NCBI GenBank assembly: GCA_026826555.1 | Contig: JAKSZT010054324.1 | Span: 5,927,063-5,991,062 of the forward strand | Direction: 5' to 3' | Source: Tolypeutes matacus | Taxonomy: Eukaryota > Chordata > Mammalia > Cingulata > Chlamyphoridae | DNA length: 64,000 nucleotides | In this document: positions 1 through 13,500 of the stretch, piece by piece | Layout: every line of letters starts with the position of its first letter | How positions within the stretch are numbered: position 1 is the first letter of the stretch | The notes under the pieces: generated by a model | Seen by the model: only the letters and a program-made list of their open reading frames with translations | Told to the model about the DNA's origin: nothing | Databases searched by the model: none | Program-made: the position numbers and the translations under genes

Positions 1-24
1 AAAAAATTATAATTAATCAATAGC

Positions 25-703
25 TGTGCAGCTGTTTGGTATTGTTTATGAATTCCAAAAATAGATATTGGATTATGTTTGTAAACTGTTTTGTTCCTCT
101 GGGCATATTAGATTGTATTAACTTCAGAGGTTTCACTCTTTCTTGATTAAGTTATGATTAGGGCTTTGACTGGGCCACTTCAGCGGGACGTTGAGTCCCT
201 GTCCCCTTAGTGGGCAGGGACTCACAGAGAAAATGACATGGCAGAGGAAAGAGTTGGATGTTTTTTATGCTGGAGCCAAAGTAAGTAAATACACAGAGAA
301 GCAGGTACATGAGGAAAGAGAAAAGGCTTCATTAGACACAGCAGAGGTCCCAGGAAGAGAGAAGAGCCATTTGCCAGATAGTTTATAGTTGGCCTTGTGG
401 AGAGAACAGAGGAACTGAGCCCAAAGACAAATGAAGCCAGGGGAGAGAGACAAGCCTTATGCTAAACTACAACTGAGAAAGGAAGGAGCTGGGACCATGG
501 AGGCTTAGGAGGAAAAGGAAGGTTGAACCCTCGCAGAATCAGCAACCATCTTGCTCCAACACGTGGCAACAGACTTTGGTGAGATAAGTAACTTGCACTT
601 TATAGCCTTGTGACTGTAAGCTTCTACCCCAGTTAAATACCATTTATAAAACCCAATAGATTTCTGGTACTTTGCATCAGCACCCCTTTGGCTGACTAAT
701 ACA
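25..703 (+). repeat. Xenarthran LTR-like repeat, copy A
   Basis: The element begins TGTGCAGCTGTTTGG and ends GACTAATACA, the TG...CA form of a retroviral LTR. The same end sequences recur at 7625, 17696-18270, 31761-32360, 37630-38289 and 59997-60669. Near the 3' end there is a conserved block with CAACACGTGGCAAC and GCATCAGCACCCCTTTGGC. The small reading frames inside it are not shared between copies and are not genes. By its ends it resembles ERVL/MaLR-class LTRs. I cannot name the family, and no clear target duplication is seen. Confidence 0.75.
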
Positions 704-739
704 AGCTTCATTCTATATTTTGAATGCTTTAGCTCTAAT

Positions 740-2280
740 TATGCACTGAGTGACTCATATGAACTTATTGTCCATTAATGCCCATGATTTTAGTTCCTTT
801 TGATCTTTCTTTTTGTATACCACAAAATTTAGATTAAAATTATTAACCTTCACTTGACAATTTTCTATGTTAGCCATTACATTTCTGATCATCCTCTGAA
901 CACTTTCCTTCCTGATGAAGTATATCTTATGATGCTCCTTTTGTGTTTCTTGGTACTAAGTTCTCTTTTAAATCTCTTGTATCTCTTGAAATATAGCATT
1001 GTTAATTATAGACTTCCATCTGAGAGTTATTTTTCTGTGATATCTTTCAAGATATTATCTAATTGTCTATGACTTCCATTGTTATTGCTGAAAACAAGCT
1101 TTCAGTTTAATTGATGTTCCTTTGTTAGCAATGATCACTTTCTCCCTGGCAGCATTTAAGATTTTCTTTTGCCTTTGGCATTTTCCAGTTTCACTCTCAT
1201 GAATATCTATTATACTAAGAATTTATTGGGTTTCTGACTCTGAGGAGTACCGTCCTTATTCTAGACTATTCCAGCCATTATCCCTTCAAAATTTTTTATC
1301 CCAATTCTTTCCATCATCACCTCTGAAATTCCAGGCTTCCTCACTTTATCCCCTATGTCTTTTAAGGTCACTTTAATATTTCCATCAGTTTTTCTCCCTA
1401 AATTGCATTCTGTGTAATTTCTTTAGATACATCTTCCAGATAACGATTTGCTTCTTAGCTTCATATGCTTTACTATTTAATACATGCATTGCGTTTTAAA
1501 TGTTAATGAAAAATATTTTTCTATTTTAGAATTTCTGTTTTGTGTTTTAAAATATTTCTAGTCAATTTTGATAAATTATGCATTTTTTTCATCCTTTAAA
1601 TTCTCACTCTAATTTGTTCAAATGTGTTAAGAATAATTTTTTTTCAGACTCTGTTCCTGGCAATTCCAATACTTATATGTGTGGCAGTTCTGATTTTGCT
1701 TATTTTATTTTCCTATTGGCTCATGAATGCTCATTTTCTTAAGATTTTAGTGAATTTTAAAAGTAAGCCATATTCCTTGGAACTTTCTCTCTAGAAATAT
1801 TTTAAGACTTAGGTTTAGAGAGAGGTCGTCCATGGTAGGTTTATAATTTATTTGTTAGGAAGACACTACCAATCTGGAGCCATCTTTTGACTGACCTTAA
1901 ACCTCATTTATGCAGCATTCTGGTTAGAATTCTCAGGGCAATCCTTGGCTAAGAAGACCATGTATCTTTATAGTCTCCTTCCCTAGACTTCACCTCCGTG
2001 TGTGTGTCTGAGTCTGTGTCTATATTTATTTTCCTTTTTATGAGTGTGCTTATGGGGGTCCGGAGACCTGGCTTCATGGGTATGGTGTTTTTGAATAGGA
2101 CATCCTGATATAGCTCCAGGTTTTGCTTTGTTCCTACTGATGAGATACACACTTACATTCAGGTCCTAATTCACTAGCTATTGCCAGATACTTTCAGGGT
2201 AAACTCCAGCTGCAATACTTAATTCTTTTTGTTCTCAGCACTTAAAATTTCCTCAGCATTCAATTAATCAGCCCTTATTA
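740..2280 (-). repeat. Old L1 fragment, 5'/ORF1 region, antisense
   Basis: Read on the minus strand, this AT-rich block follows the layout of old mammalian L1 ORF1 regions. The plus strand shows blocks such as CCAGCCATTATCCCTTCAAA and, further on, TTCTGTGTAATTTCTTTAGA, which resemble L1M antisense sequence. It is heavily mutated with no open ORF1. Boundaries are approximate. It abuts LTR copy A. Confidence 0.55.
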
Positions 2281-3270
2281 AAATAAATATTTTTGTATTT
2301 TATCCAGCCTTTTAGGTGGTTCTCACAACTGGATGAAAATGGAATGTAGCCGCAAGGAATATCATTCTTTGCCTATTTCTAATGAAAAGCTTCTCTATAA
2401 TCTCTTTATTAATGGAATTCACACTTCAAGATTCATTAAAGGATTTTTTTTTTCAGGTTGAATTGACATGTTAAAAAAAAGTATCTTCTGGATAGATTCC
2501 ATCTTTGCAACAGATATTAACAAAAGAATGTAAAATAGTAAATACTATCTGGGATTATGTATCATGTGAATGGTTTGCTTCTGACATTGGCAGTTTATGT
2601 TTAATGTGAGCATTTACATTGCATCAGCATTTTAGAATATGACTTCAAACAACCAGCTACTTATTTCTGATGAATACAATCTAAGAACCAATAATTTGTC
2701 TTGAAAATAGGTTATGACATTTTGTTTTAATACCAAATATAGTGAAAGGTATAAATTCAGACTATTTCAATTTTAAAGGTTTTGCTTAAATATTAGTGCT
2801 TTCAATTTTCCTTGTATTACGATTTATTTACTTTTTATATAATTTGACTAAAAGTACTTTATGGCCACTCAGCATTAGAGGAAAAAGTTGTTATATGACC
2901 CACTTGAATTTCATATCAGAATCTAAGGACACTACATCACATTGTCATTAACTAACAACTAATAGTAGCAGCTACAATATATTGTGTTTTTACATCATCT
3001 CTCAAAATAATAATATACCTCTTTTACATGTGAGAAAAATAGTGGTTCAATACATTAAGCAACTTTGCCCTTCTATGAAATACTCACTAGGTTAAAACAA
3101 TCTGCTGAAAGAATTGGTAAATAACCATATCAATATATTAGTAGATAAGTCCTTATTCATTAGCATATTGATATTTTAAATATTTCTCTTTTCTTTCATT
3201 ATTTCCACTGTATTTTCAGCCTAAAAATGATTAGTTCTTTATGTTGTCGTTGTCAGAAAAATGGTGTGAG
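2281..3270. other. AT-rich intergenic DNA, nothing recognised
   Basis: No reading frame with family resemblance, no tRNA-like boxes and no recognisable repeat ends were seen here. Confidence 0.5.
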
Positions 3271-3274
3271 TTCA

Positions 3275-3500
3275 TGGCTTGAGTATGTGTCCTGAACTAA
3301 GACTGCCTGAGATCAAATCCAAACATCATTTAGAGCTATGTCACCTCTGGTAAGTTACATCATCTTTCTATGCCTTTGGTCATTTGCAAAAGGGAAATTA
3401 ATAATAATATATACTTCATAGAGTTGATGTAGTAAGTTAATATGTGTGAAACACTTAGGACAGTAAATGCCAAATAATAAGTGTTCAGTAAGTATCTATT
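3275..3500 (+). repeat. MIR SINE
   Basis: The order of blocks is that of a mammalian-wide MIR: a tRNA-like start, then GTCACCTCTGGTAAGTTACATC, then a run like CTATGCCTTTGGTCATTTGC where MIR has its polypyrimidine and 'cctcatctgtaaaatgg' core, then ATAATAATATATACTTCATA and a short-period tail. It is diverged, as expected for this old family. Confidence 0.7.
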
Positions 3501-4400
3501 GATTAAGTCTCTTCTAGACTATTATTTTAATGGTGTTGAAACTGTTAAGTTAGATACTAATACATGGGTTTTACAAGATTTCTCTGTGGCTCAAAGTTAT
3601 TTTATTTATTTCTATTTTCCTTCCACAGTGTTTAAATAGTTGAAACTAGTATATTTGTGAGTTCTGCATGAGAAATATAATTTTATAATGTAATCTTTGT
3701 TTAAAAATGCCAATTTTATTTTCTCAAAGTGAAGGATTTGCAAAACTGAAAGGAAGAATGGCTTGCCACTCCTTTTGGTACATAAGTCTATGTCGTTGGC
3801 AGCTGTGGAAAGGAGAACTTTCCCCATCAAGGCTGTGTAAAGGGGGAAATACAGTTCTAAACTTGGGCCACCCCAGTTCCACACACTGACGTTTGAAGTA
3901 AATAACTCAGTAAATTGGTTGTGAGACTCACAAAATGTCAACATTCATAGATTTAGTGACTGAATGGACCACTTTATATGTTTTGTACAGAGGCCAAGTT
4001 TTCTCATTCATGCAGAAACTTCAGCAAACATCCTTCTAGCATTTATGATAGCACCATTCTTGAATGACAGGCAGCAGAAATCAATGTGACAAGTCTACGT
4101 ATCATTCAAATGACTTTATCTTTCAATATTTCTGGATTTATATTTTCAATGTATGTTTGAGACCAAGTATTTTAACTTTTCTTTGATTACAGTATAAGAT
4201 ATCAATATTACACTGGGAGGAAAAAAGCCAAAAATAACAATTTACTTTTCCCTTGTGTTGATATTCAGGGAAAATCAACACCTGTTTCTTCAACTTCGAT
4301 CAAGTCTTAGGGGAAAAAGTAGCTATTTGTTTATTTTTCTTTCTTTCCTAGTACCCTGGAATGACTTAAATGAAAAGGATATTAGAGAAAATGGAATCCA
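3501..4400. other. Intergenic DNA, nothing recognised
   Basis: The minus-strand frame of 110 codons at 3612-3944 has no recognisable domain and normal AT-rich composition. I treat it as chance. Confidence 0.45.
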
Positions 4401-4404
4401 ATCC

Positions 4405-4500
4405 CCTTCCTTTTACAGATGAGAAAGCTGAAGCTTGGAGGCACCCACATTTACGTAGCTTTCTGTAAACCCTGAATCAAACTATCCCACTCATTTCATT
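4405..4500 (-). repeat. MIR core fragment
   Basis: It contains TTTTACAGATGAGAAAGCTG followed by a block where MIR elements read 'aggtcacacagctagtaa'. This is the conserved MIR core in antisense. It is short and diverged. Confidence 0.5.
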
Positions 4501-5860
4501 GCCCTCCCTTTATGTCACTTATGAAATTCTTTTCTTTTTTTTTTTCTTATTCCCTCCTACTTTATTTGTTTTTTGTATTTTTCTGAAGGACTATTGATTT
4601 AATTGATCCTATGGACAACACAAATGAAAAATACTTAACATGGATTTGGTGATATTGAATATATAAAAGTAGAAAAAAGGAAAAGCACTTTTACTGAAGA
4701 ATTTTTCCTAAATTTTCAAGACCTTGTAACAAAATGTTACCAGAGACACTCAGGTTAAAATATAATGTAAAAGTTATGCTGTGTGGACTGATTTTCCCTC
4801 CTATTTTACAGTTGCAAAATGACTTATAGGAAAGGGTAGGAGTTTAAGGCTGGAAAGCGAGGCAGAATTAGTGATGGTAGATGTAGTTTCCTCTCTATTG
4901 TTCTCAAGAAGGATAAATGCAAGCGTACATAGCTTACTTCTTCATGGTTGTGCCTGTGATCGTCGGTGAGATAATGTATTCCAAGTGCTTAACATGATGC
5001 CCAAGACATCATAAACACATAACAAAATTAGTAATTCTTCTCTTCATTATGACTATTAATGGGAATTGAGGAACTGAACTGAAAATCTTGCAAGGGCCCA
5101 AAACAATTCCTTTGAGTTTCCATGGACTTTGTGCTCATTTGTTTCTGCTAGAGAAGTAAGCCTGCAGATCCCAATCACATCGAATATGTTCCCTTTGGGA
5201 TAAAGATATTCAGAGAGAAAGAGCCCAGCAGCATGTTCTTCTCCTCTAAACCAAGGGACTGCAAATTCTCAGTGTGGAGATAATAATTAAACTAAGTAAT
5301 ACTTCAGACAGAAAAGGAATCAGTGCATTTTGAATCACAGAATATTTATATACAGCAATTTTAATTCCTGCAAATATGTACTGAAAACTGGTGGCATTTT
5401 GCATTCTAATCCTTGCAACATTTGTGATCATTTAAGGAAATTGAATTCCTTCCTGATAATTTTGAATTACATCTAAATTAAACCTTGAACCTGTGAGCAA
5501 TTCCTGTATGAAAATTTACCATGCTAATCTTGCAAACTCATCTACAGTGCCTAAAAATTCTATGTTAGGAGAGGAGATAATAATGCTAATTTCATTAATT
5601 TTTCTACCTGTTTCCCACCTATTGGGAAAATGGGTTGGGTTAAAGAAAAAGTTAAATTTTGCACCTCATTTTTATGGCTGATACTGCTTTCAGAGGTGGA
5701 TTATTCTTGCAAACAAAGTTAAACATTAATTGGGTCCAAAGGGGTAATTATTATAAGAGACACCTGTAATGTAAAGTTTTTCCAGTTAAGTCGTTGAGAA
5801 GAGAAAGAGTCTCTGGGAGTAATTTGTCAATTTATAAATTAGCATTAGAATATCATTCTT
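4501..5860. other. Intergenic DNA, nothing recognised
   Basis: AT-rich sequence with no gene-like frame. A further faint MIR-core-like string (TATTTTACAGTTGCAAAATG near 4803) may mark an eroded copy. Confidence 0.4.
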
Positions 5861-5867
5861 TCAAAAA

Positions 5868-6350
5868 AATAGTTATTGGACATCTACTGTGTACCAGGAC
5901 CTGTTGATACAATAATGAATGAAAAACTGTTCCCCTTTTCAAGGATGTCACATTGAATATGATGTAATTATTGACATCAAAGAATGTAAAATGAGATGTA
6001 AAACAAAGGGAAAAACATATAGAACTGGCATTAAAAAGTACATAAGAAATACCTTGAAAAATTAGGAAAAGGAAAAAGCAGTTTTATTGGGTGAGGTAAG
6101 GGGAAAATGTCACTATCGAGAAAACATTTTCTATGGACATTGAGTGAAAAACATTTTCACAGGTACAAGTGACAGGCTGTGGTGGTGAATTTTTCAGATG
6201 AGGAAGAGCCAGGAGCATAGGCATAAGACATGGTTTAGAAACAAAGCAGCTGAAAACAAAGCTGAATCCAGAGGGCTGGAAACAATTAAATTGCTTGGAG
6301 GTATATGGGTTGAGGTGAACAGAACCAACCAAAAGAGAATAAGGCAACCT
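5868..6350 (+). repeat. Ancient mammal-wide interspersed repeat
   Basis: It starts with TATTGGACATCTACTGTGTACCAGG, the signature of a common old mammalian repeat whose relatives read 'tattgagcacctactatgtgcca'. A similar start occurs at 43206 and 50648. I cannot name the family with certainty. Confidence 0.45.
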
Positions 6351-6391
6351 TATCTAATTTAACTGAATGCCAGTCTCGTTTTGTGATTGTG

Positions 6392-6411
6392 CTTTTTTTT
6401 TTTTTTTTTTA
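6392..6411. repeat. Poly-T run
   Basis: An uninterrupted T tract of about 19 bases. It could be the remains of an antisense retroposon tail, but no body was recognised beside it. Confidence 0.8.
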
Positions 6412-7295
6412 AATTAGCAACTTCAAACATGAAGAAAGTAATATGCTAGCCCTCAATGCACCTTTATAAGTTAGGATACTTTTGACTTTAAGTGACATAA
6501 TTTAAAGTGCCTTATACAGCATAGCCATATTGTCTTACTTATCATGTTGCCTGTGGTGGAGTCTTTCCAGGGTGGTTACATCCCTAACTCAACTAAGTTT
6601 TCATGGATGCCGGCTTCTTTCAATTCACCGTTATAACATTACAGCATGCTGGCTCCCCTTACTCCCCAATCCTCACTGTCTCCCAGGGCTCCTGATTATA
6701 AAGTGTACTTAAGATCTCCAGAAATCAGATTTCAAGCTAAATCAAGCAAAGATCAGAAGAGGGTTAAAACAGCATCCAGTCCTCAAATACCATTTAAAGA
6801 CACTGGAAACTTAGCCAGAAGCCAAATAGAAGACTTTCCAGTACATATCCTTAGATAGAATTGCTTTAAAAAGTTTCTTCCCAATCCTGTCATTGACAAA
6901 GAAAATAGTTGCCATGATTGGCTTAAACTAATGAGGTTTCACCTCTTCAAGCTGAAGTGTCCAGCATACCCTGAAGCACATAGACACACAATAACTGATC
7001 AAAATTGAGCTTTTGTGCCTCTGCTAGCACAAACTGAGGGCAAGTGGCTATTGGTTATGAAACAAAATCTTTTTACCACATCATTACACTTTTTAAAAAG
7101 CTTTCATATATGCTGTAATGTAACTAATGTTTCCAAAGATGATAATGTTCTTTATTTATTTACTCAATCCAAATGGTATATTTCCTCCTCAACTTATTTA
7201 CTAAGCAGATTTGATTAGAAAGGGGAAAATCCAGATATAAAGGTTTAATATCTAACTCACACACACGTTTAAATAATAATACGTATTCAAGCACA
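6412..7295. other. Intergenic DNA, nothing recognised
   Basis: Contains short chance frames (6530-6858) with no family resemblance. Confidence 0.4.
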
Positions 7296-7299
7296 CAGA

Positions 7300-7625
7300 G
7301 GAGCTTGGTCATGATGAAGGAAAGAAGGCCCCAGGAAAAGAGACGAGCCATATGCCTGAAAGTCTACAGCTGGCCTCATGGAGAGAAGCAAGCCTGAGTC
7401 CAGAGAGAAGCAAGCCCTGGGAAGAGAGGAAACCAGGAAGCTTGAACTCTTGGCAGATATTGGCAGCCATCTTACTCCAACACGTGGCAACAAACTTTGA
7501 TGAGGGAAGTAACTTATGCTTTATGGCCTAGTAACTGTAAGCCTCTACCCCAAATATACCTTTTTTTGTAAATGCGAATAGATTTCTTGTATTTTGCATC
7601 AGCACCCCTTTGGCTGACTAATACA
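7300..7625 (+). repeat. Xenarthran LTR-like repeat, copy B (3' part)
   Basis: This shares the 3' half of copy A: the block with CTCCAACACGTGGCAACAAAC, the GTAAGCCTCTACCCCAAATA stretch and the end GGCTGACTAATACA. The 5' half is missing, so it is a truncated copy in the same orientation as copy A. Confidence 0.75.
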
Positions 7626-9970
7626 GCAGCCAAGAATTGGGGGTCCAAAATTCCAAACAGAAGGAATGCATCGAGAAGTAAACCTAATACTCTGCACCAG
7701 TCTTCTCCTGAAAACATTTATTATCCATAAGACGTACAATACAGGAGAATTGGAATCCCATGAGTAATGCTGAGAAGCTGAATGGACGTTTCAGTAGACA
7801 CACAATGTTGGGGAGAAGAGTAACACAGAGTTCAGCATCTACCAATGAAGAGGGACCTTGGGAAACACACAAGGCGTAAGTGGATTCTTCTGTAAGAATC
7901 CAACTTGGAACTATTTCAGATTAGCTCAGTCCCTGGTTGTACTGAAATGGTCTGTCCTATTCTGGGTGCCTTGCAGAGGATAAGGTGAATTTTCAGTGAA
8001 GGAATACAACATTATTATGTTCAATATCATTAAGATTTCTCTAGTGACTAATGTAAAAACATTTGTAGATATTTTTTTTTTATTTACTTTTTTTTTTCAG
8101 TTTTTAAGACCATGGCCAGTAATCAATTTCTGGTAATATTGCATTACCTCAATCTAAATCCAAGATTATTCATGCTTATGTGAAAAAATGTGGGATATAA
8201 ATAAAAATATGACTTCCTTTATATGTATCTTTAGCTAAAGGTAAATACATGCTTTTATTAATAAATATCTGTATGTAAATACATATATAAATATATATAG
8301 CAAACGGTAATATCAAAATTTTAGGAAAGTAAATAATTTTAAGGGGTAAAAATAACTGATTTTCCTTTGTTTCACTGCTTGAAGATGTGAAAAATATGTT
8401 CAGAAACTGTGGAGTATTTCTCTGCTGACAATCTATACAAAAGAAAATACTAAGAGAAAATAAGAGACTCTATTACTATTTTTATGAAGACTCACATTTA
8501 GTTTTAAATACAAAATAGAAAACTTTTATTTAGCATTTACTGTGTTCCTGGACAAATAATCCCACACAGAAGTATTATTCATGGTTTTAAAAGTATAGAA
8601 ATAGAAGTATAGAATGAGTCTTTGAAATGACTGGAGTTATAGGCAGAGAGAAGAGGTGGTTCCCGTAAGGACTCCTTGAACAAACAGAGAAGCAGTAGAT
8701 CCAGGAGAGAAAAGCACCATGATAAACAAAGAGTTATAGTGTTGGTGGATATCAACTTTAAAATGAAATTTATCTAAGAGATTCATTATAGTCTTTCTAT
8801 TATTAATATGGCAGGGTGTCTCAAAAATACAGGTAGGATGGAGAGACTGCAACACAGCAATGCAGATTCAGTTCAGATTCAGTAAATAGTGTCTGAAGTC
8901 CTAGGTAGTCTGAATATTACCCAACCCATGTTTAGTAGGATATTTATTTTTACATCCATTCTGTACCTCAGATAATAACATGTAACAATCTTGCCACTAC
9001 ATCTTTAACTTATAATGATGTGGTATCTTTTCTCTGTGTGATTAGAAGTCATACATTTTGTGACCCATATGGTAGAGGCAAGATGGTTCAAAATCTTGTA
9101 TACATCTTTTTTTTTTTTTTTTTTTTTAGTGGAAGTGATTATTTTACTTTACAGTCATAACAAATATTATAAAGCCTTATTCTCCTTTAGAAGCTCCACC
9201 AAGAATTTCAGAAATATTCTTCCCCAGTTTATTTTTTGGAATGCCTGCTTTCAGGTGTGAGTGGACTGTGCAAAGATGAAATATTTTGGGAATGAGAAAA
9301 AATATCTGGATCTAGAAATTATACACGAACCAGTTGTCCTTATCTGATAGTGCAGTTGCAGAAGGATGCTGAAAGGGGAAGATAAATTAAAAATTACTCA
9401 GCTTGGATTATGAAGTGGGATAGCCAGTAGAGTTTTCATAAGGTCTGAGGTTTGACATTAAACAAACTATAAGAAATTCTATGAGAAGGAAGTTTCAGGA
9501 GTATTTTATATTGCAACATAAATTTCCCATACCTAAAACTATAACCAGAAGCACAAACCAAAGCACAAAAATCATGAACTTATAGTCAAAGCCAACTTTA
9601 CATTTTGACAAAATGCCATTTTATTTTTTTGCAAAATAATGAAATTATTAGAAAAATTAATTCCCACCCAACATATTGGTATCAGTTAAAAGTTATATTC
9701 ATTTGTTTGGTTGTTTTTACTGAGCTTTTGCTCTACCTTCTTTTGATAACTGCACCACCGATTTTTCTCTGGGAAACTGCCCTTCTCCCACTTACAGCTT
9801 CTCTTAGTGTTAAAACCAAAGGTGGGATGGAGGCAGTGTCCCAGGCTTAGGCCCATCTGAACAGCACATTAACTATTCACCAAGACAAGAACCAAGGAAA
9901 CAATATAATACTGTTGCTGGAACTTCTGGGAAAGAAACTTGTATTCAATGACTATTTTCAACCTGAGCCA
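7626..9970. other. Intergenic DNA, nothing recognised
   Basis: AT-rich, with a pure poly-T tract near 9108-9127 and no gene-like frame. Confidence 0.4.
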
Positions 9971-9974
9971 TTTC

Positions 9975-11588
9975 AGATCTAAAGCTGCTGTGAGGGTCTT
10001 AAAAAGAGAGGGATAAGCAAGAACCATAAAGCTCCTAGAAGAAAATGTAGGGAAACATCTTCAAGACCTGGTGAATTCTTAAATCTTATACCAAATGCAC
10101 AAGCAACAAAAGAAAACACATATAAATGGGACCTCCTCAAACTTAAACACTTCTGTAATCCAAAGGACTTCATCAAGAAGGTGAAGAGGAAGCCCACTCA
10201 ATGGGAGAAAATATTTGGAAACAACATATAGGATAAAGGTTTAATTTCCTTTCTATATAAAGAGATCATACAACTCAACAATAAAAGATCAAGCAATCCA
10301 ATTTCAAAATAGGCAAAAGATTTAAAAAGACATTTCTCCAAAGAGGAAATACAAATGGCCAAAAAGCACATGAAAAAATGTTCCATATCACTAGCTATTA
10401 GGGAAATGCAAATCAAAACAACAATGAGATATCATCTAACACTGAATAGAACAGCCATTTTTAAAGAAACAGACAGCGATAAGTGCTGGAAAGGATGTGG
10501 AGAAATAGGAACACTCCTTCACTGTTGGTAAGATTGTAAAATTGTGCAGCCTCTGTGGAAGACATTTTGGTGGTTCCTCAGGAAGCTAAATATAGAACTG
10601 CCATATGAGCCAGCAATTCCTTTACTAGGAATATATCCAGAAGAACTAAAAACTATGACATGAACAGCCATCTGGACAACATTGTTCATAGTAGCATTAT
10701 TCACAATTGCCAAAAGATGGAAACAACCAAGTGTTCATCAACCAATGAATGAATAAACAAAATGTGATATATACATATGATGGAATACTATGCTGCAGTA
10801 AGAAGAAATTAAATTGGGACACATATGATAACATGGATGAATCTTAAAGACATCATGCTAAGCGAAGTAAGCCAGACACAAAAGAACAAATATTGCATGG
10901 TCCCATTAATATGAACTAAATACAAAGAATAAAACATGGAGTTAAAACCTAGAGTATAGTTATAAGGAGGTAAGAGGAGGGTTGAGGACAACTACTGATG
11001 CTTAATGTATGTACAGTTTCAATTAACCTGACTGTAAAAGTGTGGAAATGCATAGAGTTGATGGTAACACATTATAGTGAGTAGCAGCTGGTTTATTAAT
11101 GGGATTGTGGCTGAAAAGGGTAGTCTGGGGAAGTAAATGCCAATTGAAAGAAAGCTAGAGAATAATCCAGGGACTAAATAACGCAATGAACCCAGAGGTG
11201 GATGAGAATTGTGGTTGATGATACAGATGCAACAGTGACCTTCTTTGAGCTAGAGCAGATGTACATCACTATTTTAAGGGGGTTGGAAAAGTGGAGAAGC
11301 ATGGGAAAACTATGTGACCTATGGACTGTGCTTAACAGCAGTACTAAATATTCTTGCATCAATATCAAAGATGTACTATGTTGATAATGGAGGGGTATGG
11401 AAAAATGTGCCAAATGTACACTATGGACTTTGGTGGTAATAGTCTAATGATATTATCTCATAATCTGTAACAAATGTTCCACCATTGTGTCGTGTGTTGG
11501 TAAAGGGGTGTTGTGTGGGAATTATACGCAAGTGCATGATTGTTTTGTAAATTCACAACCTCTGTAATAAAAATATATATATTTTTAA
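9975..11588 (+). repeat. L1 3' part: ORF2 C-terminus and 3' UTR
   Basis: The plus strand carries the well-known end of L1 ORF2 and its UTR in order: CATCAAGAAGGTGAAGAGGA (10172), CAAATGGCCAAAAAGCACATG (10352), GAAATGCAAATCAAAACAAC (10404), GGATGTGGAGAAATAGGAAC (10493), then TTCACAATTGCCAAAAGATGG (10700) and AACAAAATGTGATATATACA (10757). The 3' UTR ends with a TAATAAAAAT signal near 11565. It is 5' truncated and ORF2 is interrupted by stops. No target duplication was resolved. Confidence 0.9.
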
Positions 11589-11850
11589 AATAGGGTGGTT
11601 GGGAGAAAAATACACTAAATGTAAGATAGGAACTATAGTTAGTAGTAATATTTTGAGGATGCTCTTGCATAGTTTGTAACAAATGTTTCACAACAATGCA
11701 AGGTGTTGGTGAAGAGGTGATGTATGGTACCCCTGTATGATGTTATGCATGTTTATTTTGTAAGTTCACAACATTTACTATACACTTATTGTTTATGCAT
11801 ATTCATGTGTGAAAGATATACTTCAATAAAAAATATATTTAAAAAAATAC
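11589..11850 (+). repeat. Second L1 3' end directly downstream of the first
   Basis: After the first L1's polyadenylation signal and short tail, a second 3' UTR end of the same general kind begins in the same orientation. Both units contain TGTAACAAATGTT and a TTTTGTAA(A/G)TTCACAAC block, but this one continues further and ends TTCAATAAAAAATATA with an A-rich tail. It matches 23940-24158 and, in antisense, 59488-59720. It is either a second short L1 inserted in the tail of the first or a tandem 3' end. Confidence 0.75.
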
Positions 11851-13190
11851 AGGGATAACGATGTTGAATATCATGAGAAGTTGAGAGATGAGTGAGAAAA
11901 AAAGTACTGAGGTCATGAGACATTGGAGTGCTTCCGTAAAACTGTCTCGTAAGCTAAACTTGCACTTATTACATCAATCAGTAATTTCTTTTTTAAGCTA
12001 ATTTATTTTGGATTTTATGCCACTTGCAAAGAAGAGGCCTAACTAATATACCAACTGACTTCATTGATGACAATTGACTATGATCATTTAATTCTTCAGT
12101 AGAATTACCAACCTCTTCCTGCTCTTTTTCTTCTCAGATATTGACTTACAAGTTAAGTCACTAACATTTCAGCTTGAATAGATTATAGATCACATTTCAT
12201 GAGAACTAGAAGATCAGTCGCATAAAAACAGTGGGAGCCTGAGGTGAATAATTCTGTTGAAATGGTGTGAAAAAGGAGTTAGGGAAACCATGGGATACAG
12301 ATTTTTTTTGGCATTACACTTTTCCACAGATTAGATATAAACTTGCTTTTTTACAATAATTATTTAAAAGATTATGGAGTAAAATTGAACACATGAGTAG
12401 TGCTCTCAGATGTCATCCTGGCTTTAGATTTAGTTTATTTCTGAAGAAGTATTTTCAATTATCCTCTGCCAAAGTATATTCAAATGTATTTAAAGAAATA
12501 ATATATGAGTTATTCCAAGTAAATGGGAGCACTTGGATTAACAAATAAGATTTTCTCTTTGGAAAAAATATAATCCAGGTATTCATTTTAATACATTTCA
12601 TCAATATCCAATCTCTGTACCTTAGGCATTCTATTCATTCCTTGAACCAGTTAATGCTGACATTTGCTAACTTATCTCCCACGCTGTTTCACTTCTTATA
12701 TACTCACTTCAGCCAAAATTTCAGCCAACCATTTTCTGAATTCACAAAAATTATTTCCACCTCTATAACTTTGCTTTATTACTCTACTACAAACTCTTCC
12801 TTCATTCTTTCATTAGGAAATAATTTCTTGTTCCTCTGAACATCCAAATAATTCTGCCTATACAATGTCTTGGCATTTGTCACAATTTATTATTTACTTT
12901 TTTGTTGTATTTTGTTTGCATATATGTGATCCTTTTAGACTGATAAGTTTGATTTCTATGATCTTTAAATCTTCAAATAAGATTCTGCTTCTGCAAAAGT
13001 AGTATTTACACAGTTAAGTACTAAGTAAATATTATTTGGCTAACAGTTTTAAATAGTCAAATAAAAATGCTTGATTTGCCATATAGTTGAGATAATTTTA
13101 GTCAGAAGTATTTAAACCCTAGTTTCAATTTCTTATACATGTGTAGACATTACTAGGGAACCTCCTGAATTGGTTTAATGTTAGAGACAC
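11851..13190. other. AT-rich intergenic DNA, nothing recognised
   Basis: No gene-like frame or recognisable repeat. Confidence 0.4.
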
Positions 13191-13194
13191 TTAA

Positions 13195-13500
13195 AATGTT
13201 CTGCATGACATTGCAGTGATAGATACAGGCCATTGTACATTTTGTCATAACCTACAAAATTGTGTGGGACAGAGTGTAAATGATAACATAAACTGTCATC
13301 CATGGTTAGTAGCAATGCTTCAATGTTTGTTCATCAATTGTAACAAATGTACCACTACTAATGAGGGATGTGGATGTGGGAAAGTGTGGGAGATGGAGGG
13401 AGTGGGGTATATGGGAATCCCTTATATTTTTTATGTAACATTTATGTTATCTAAAGCTACTTTTAAAACTTTTAAAAAATTAATTAAAAAAACAAAAAAC
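13195..13500 (+). repeat. L1-like retroposon 3' end (family also at 19630 and 21270)
   Basis: It shares an ordered set of blocks with 19680-19945 and 21280-21410: GCATGACATT, GATACAGGC, CCATGGTTAGTAGCAATGCTTC, then (at 19760 and here) CATCAATTGTAA and a G-rich stretch leading to GTATATGGGAAT and an A-rich tail. That order resembles L1M-type 3' ends. The 120-codon frame across it is a chance frame. Confidence 0.65.
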
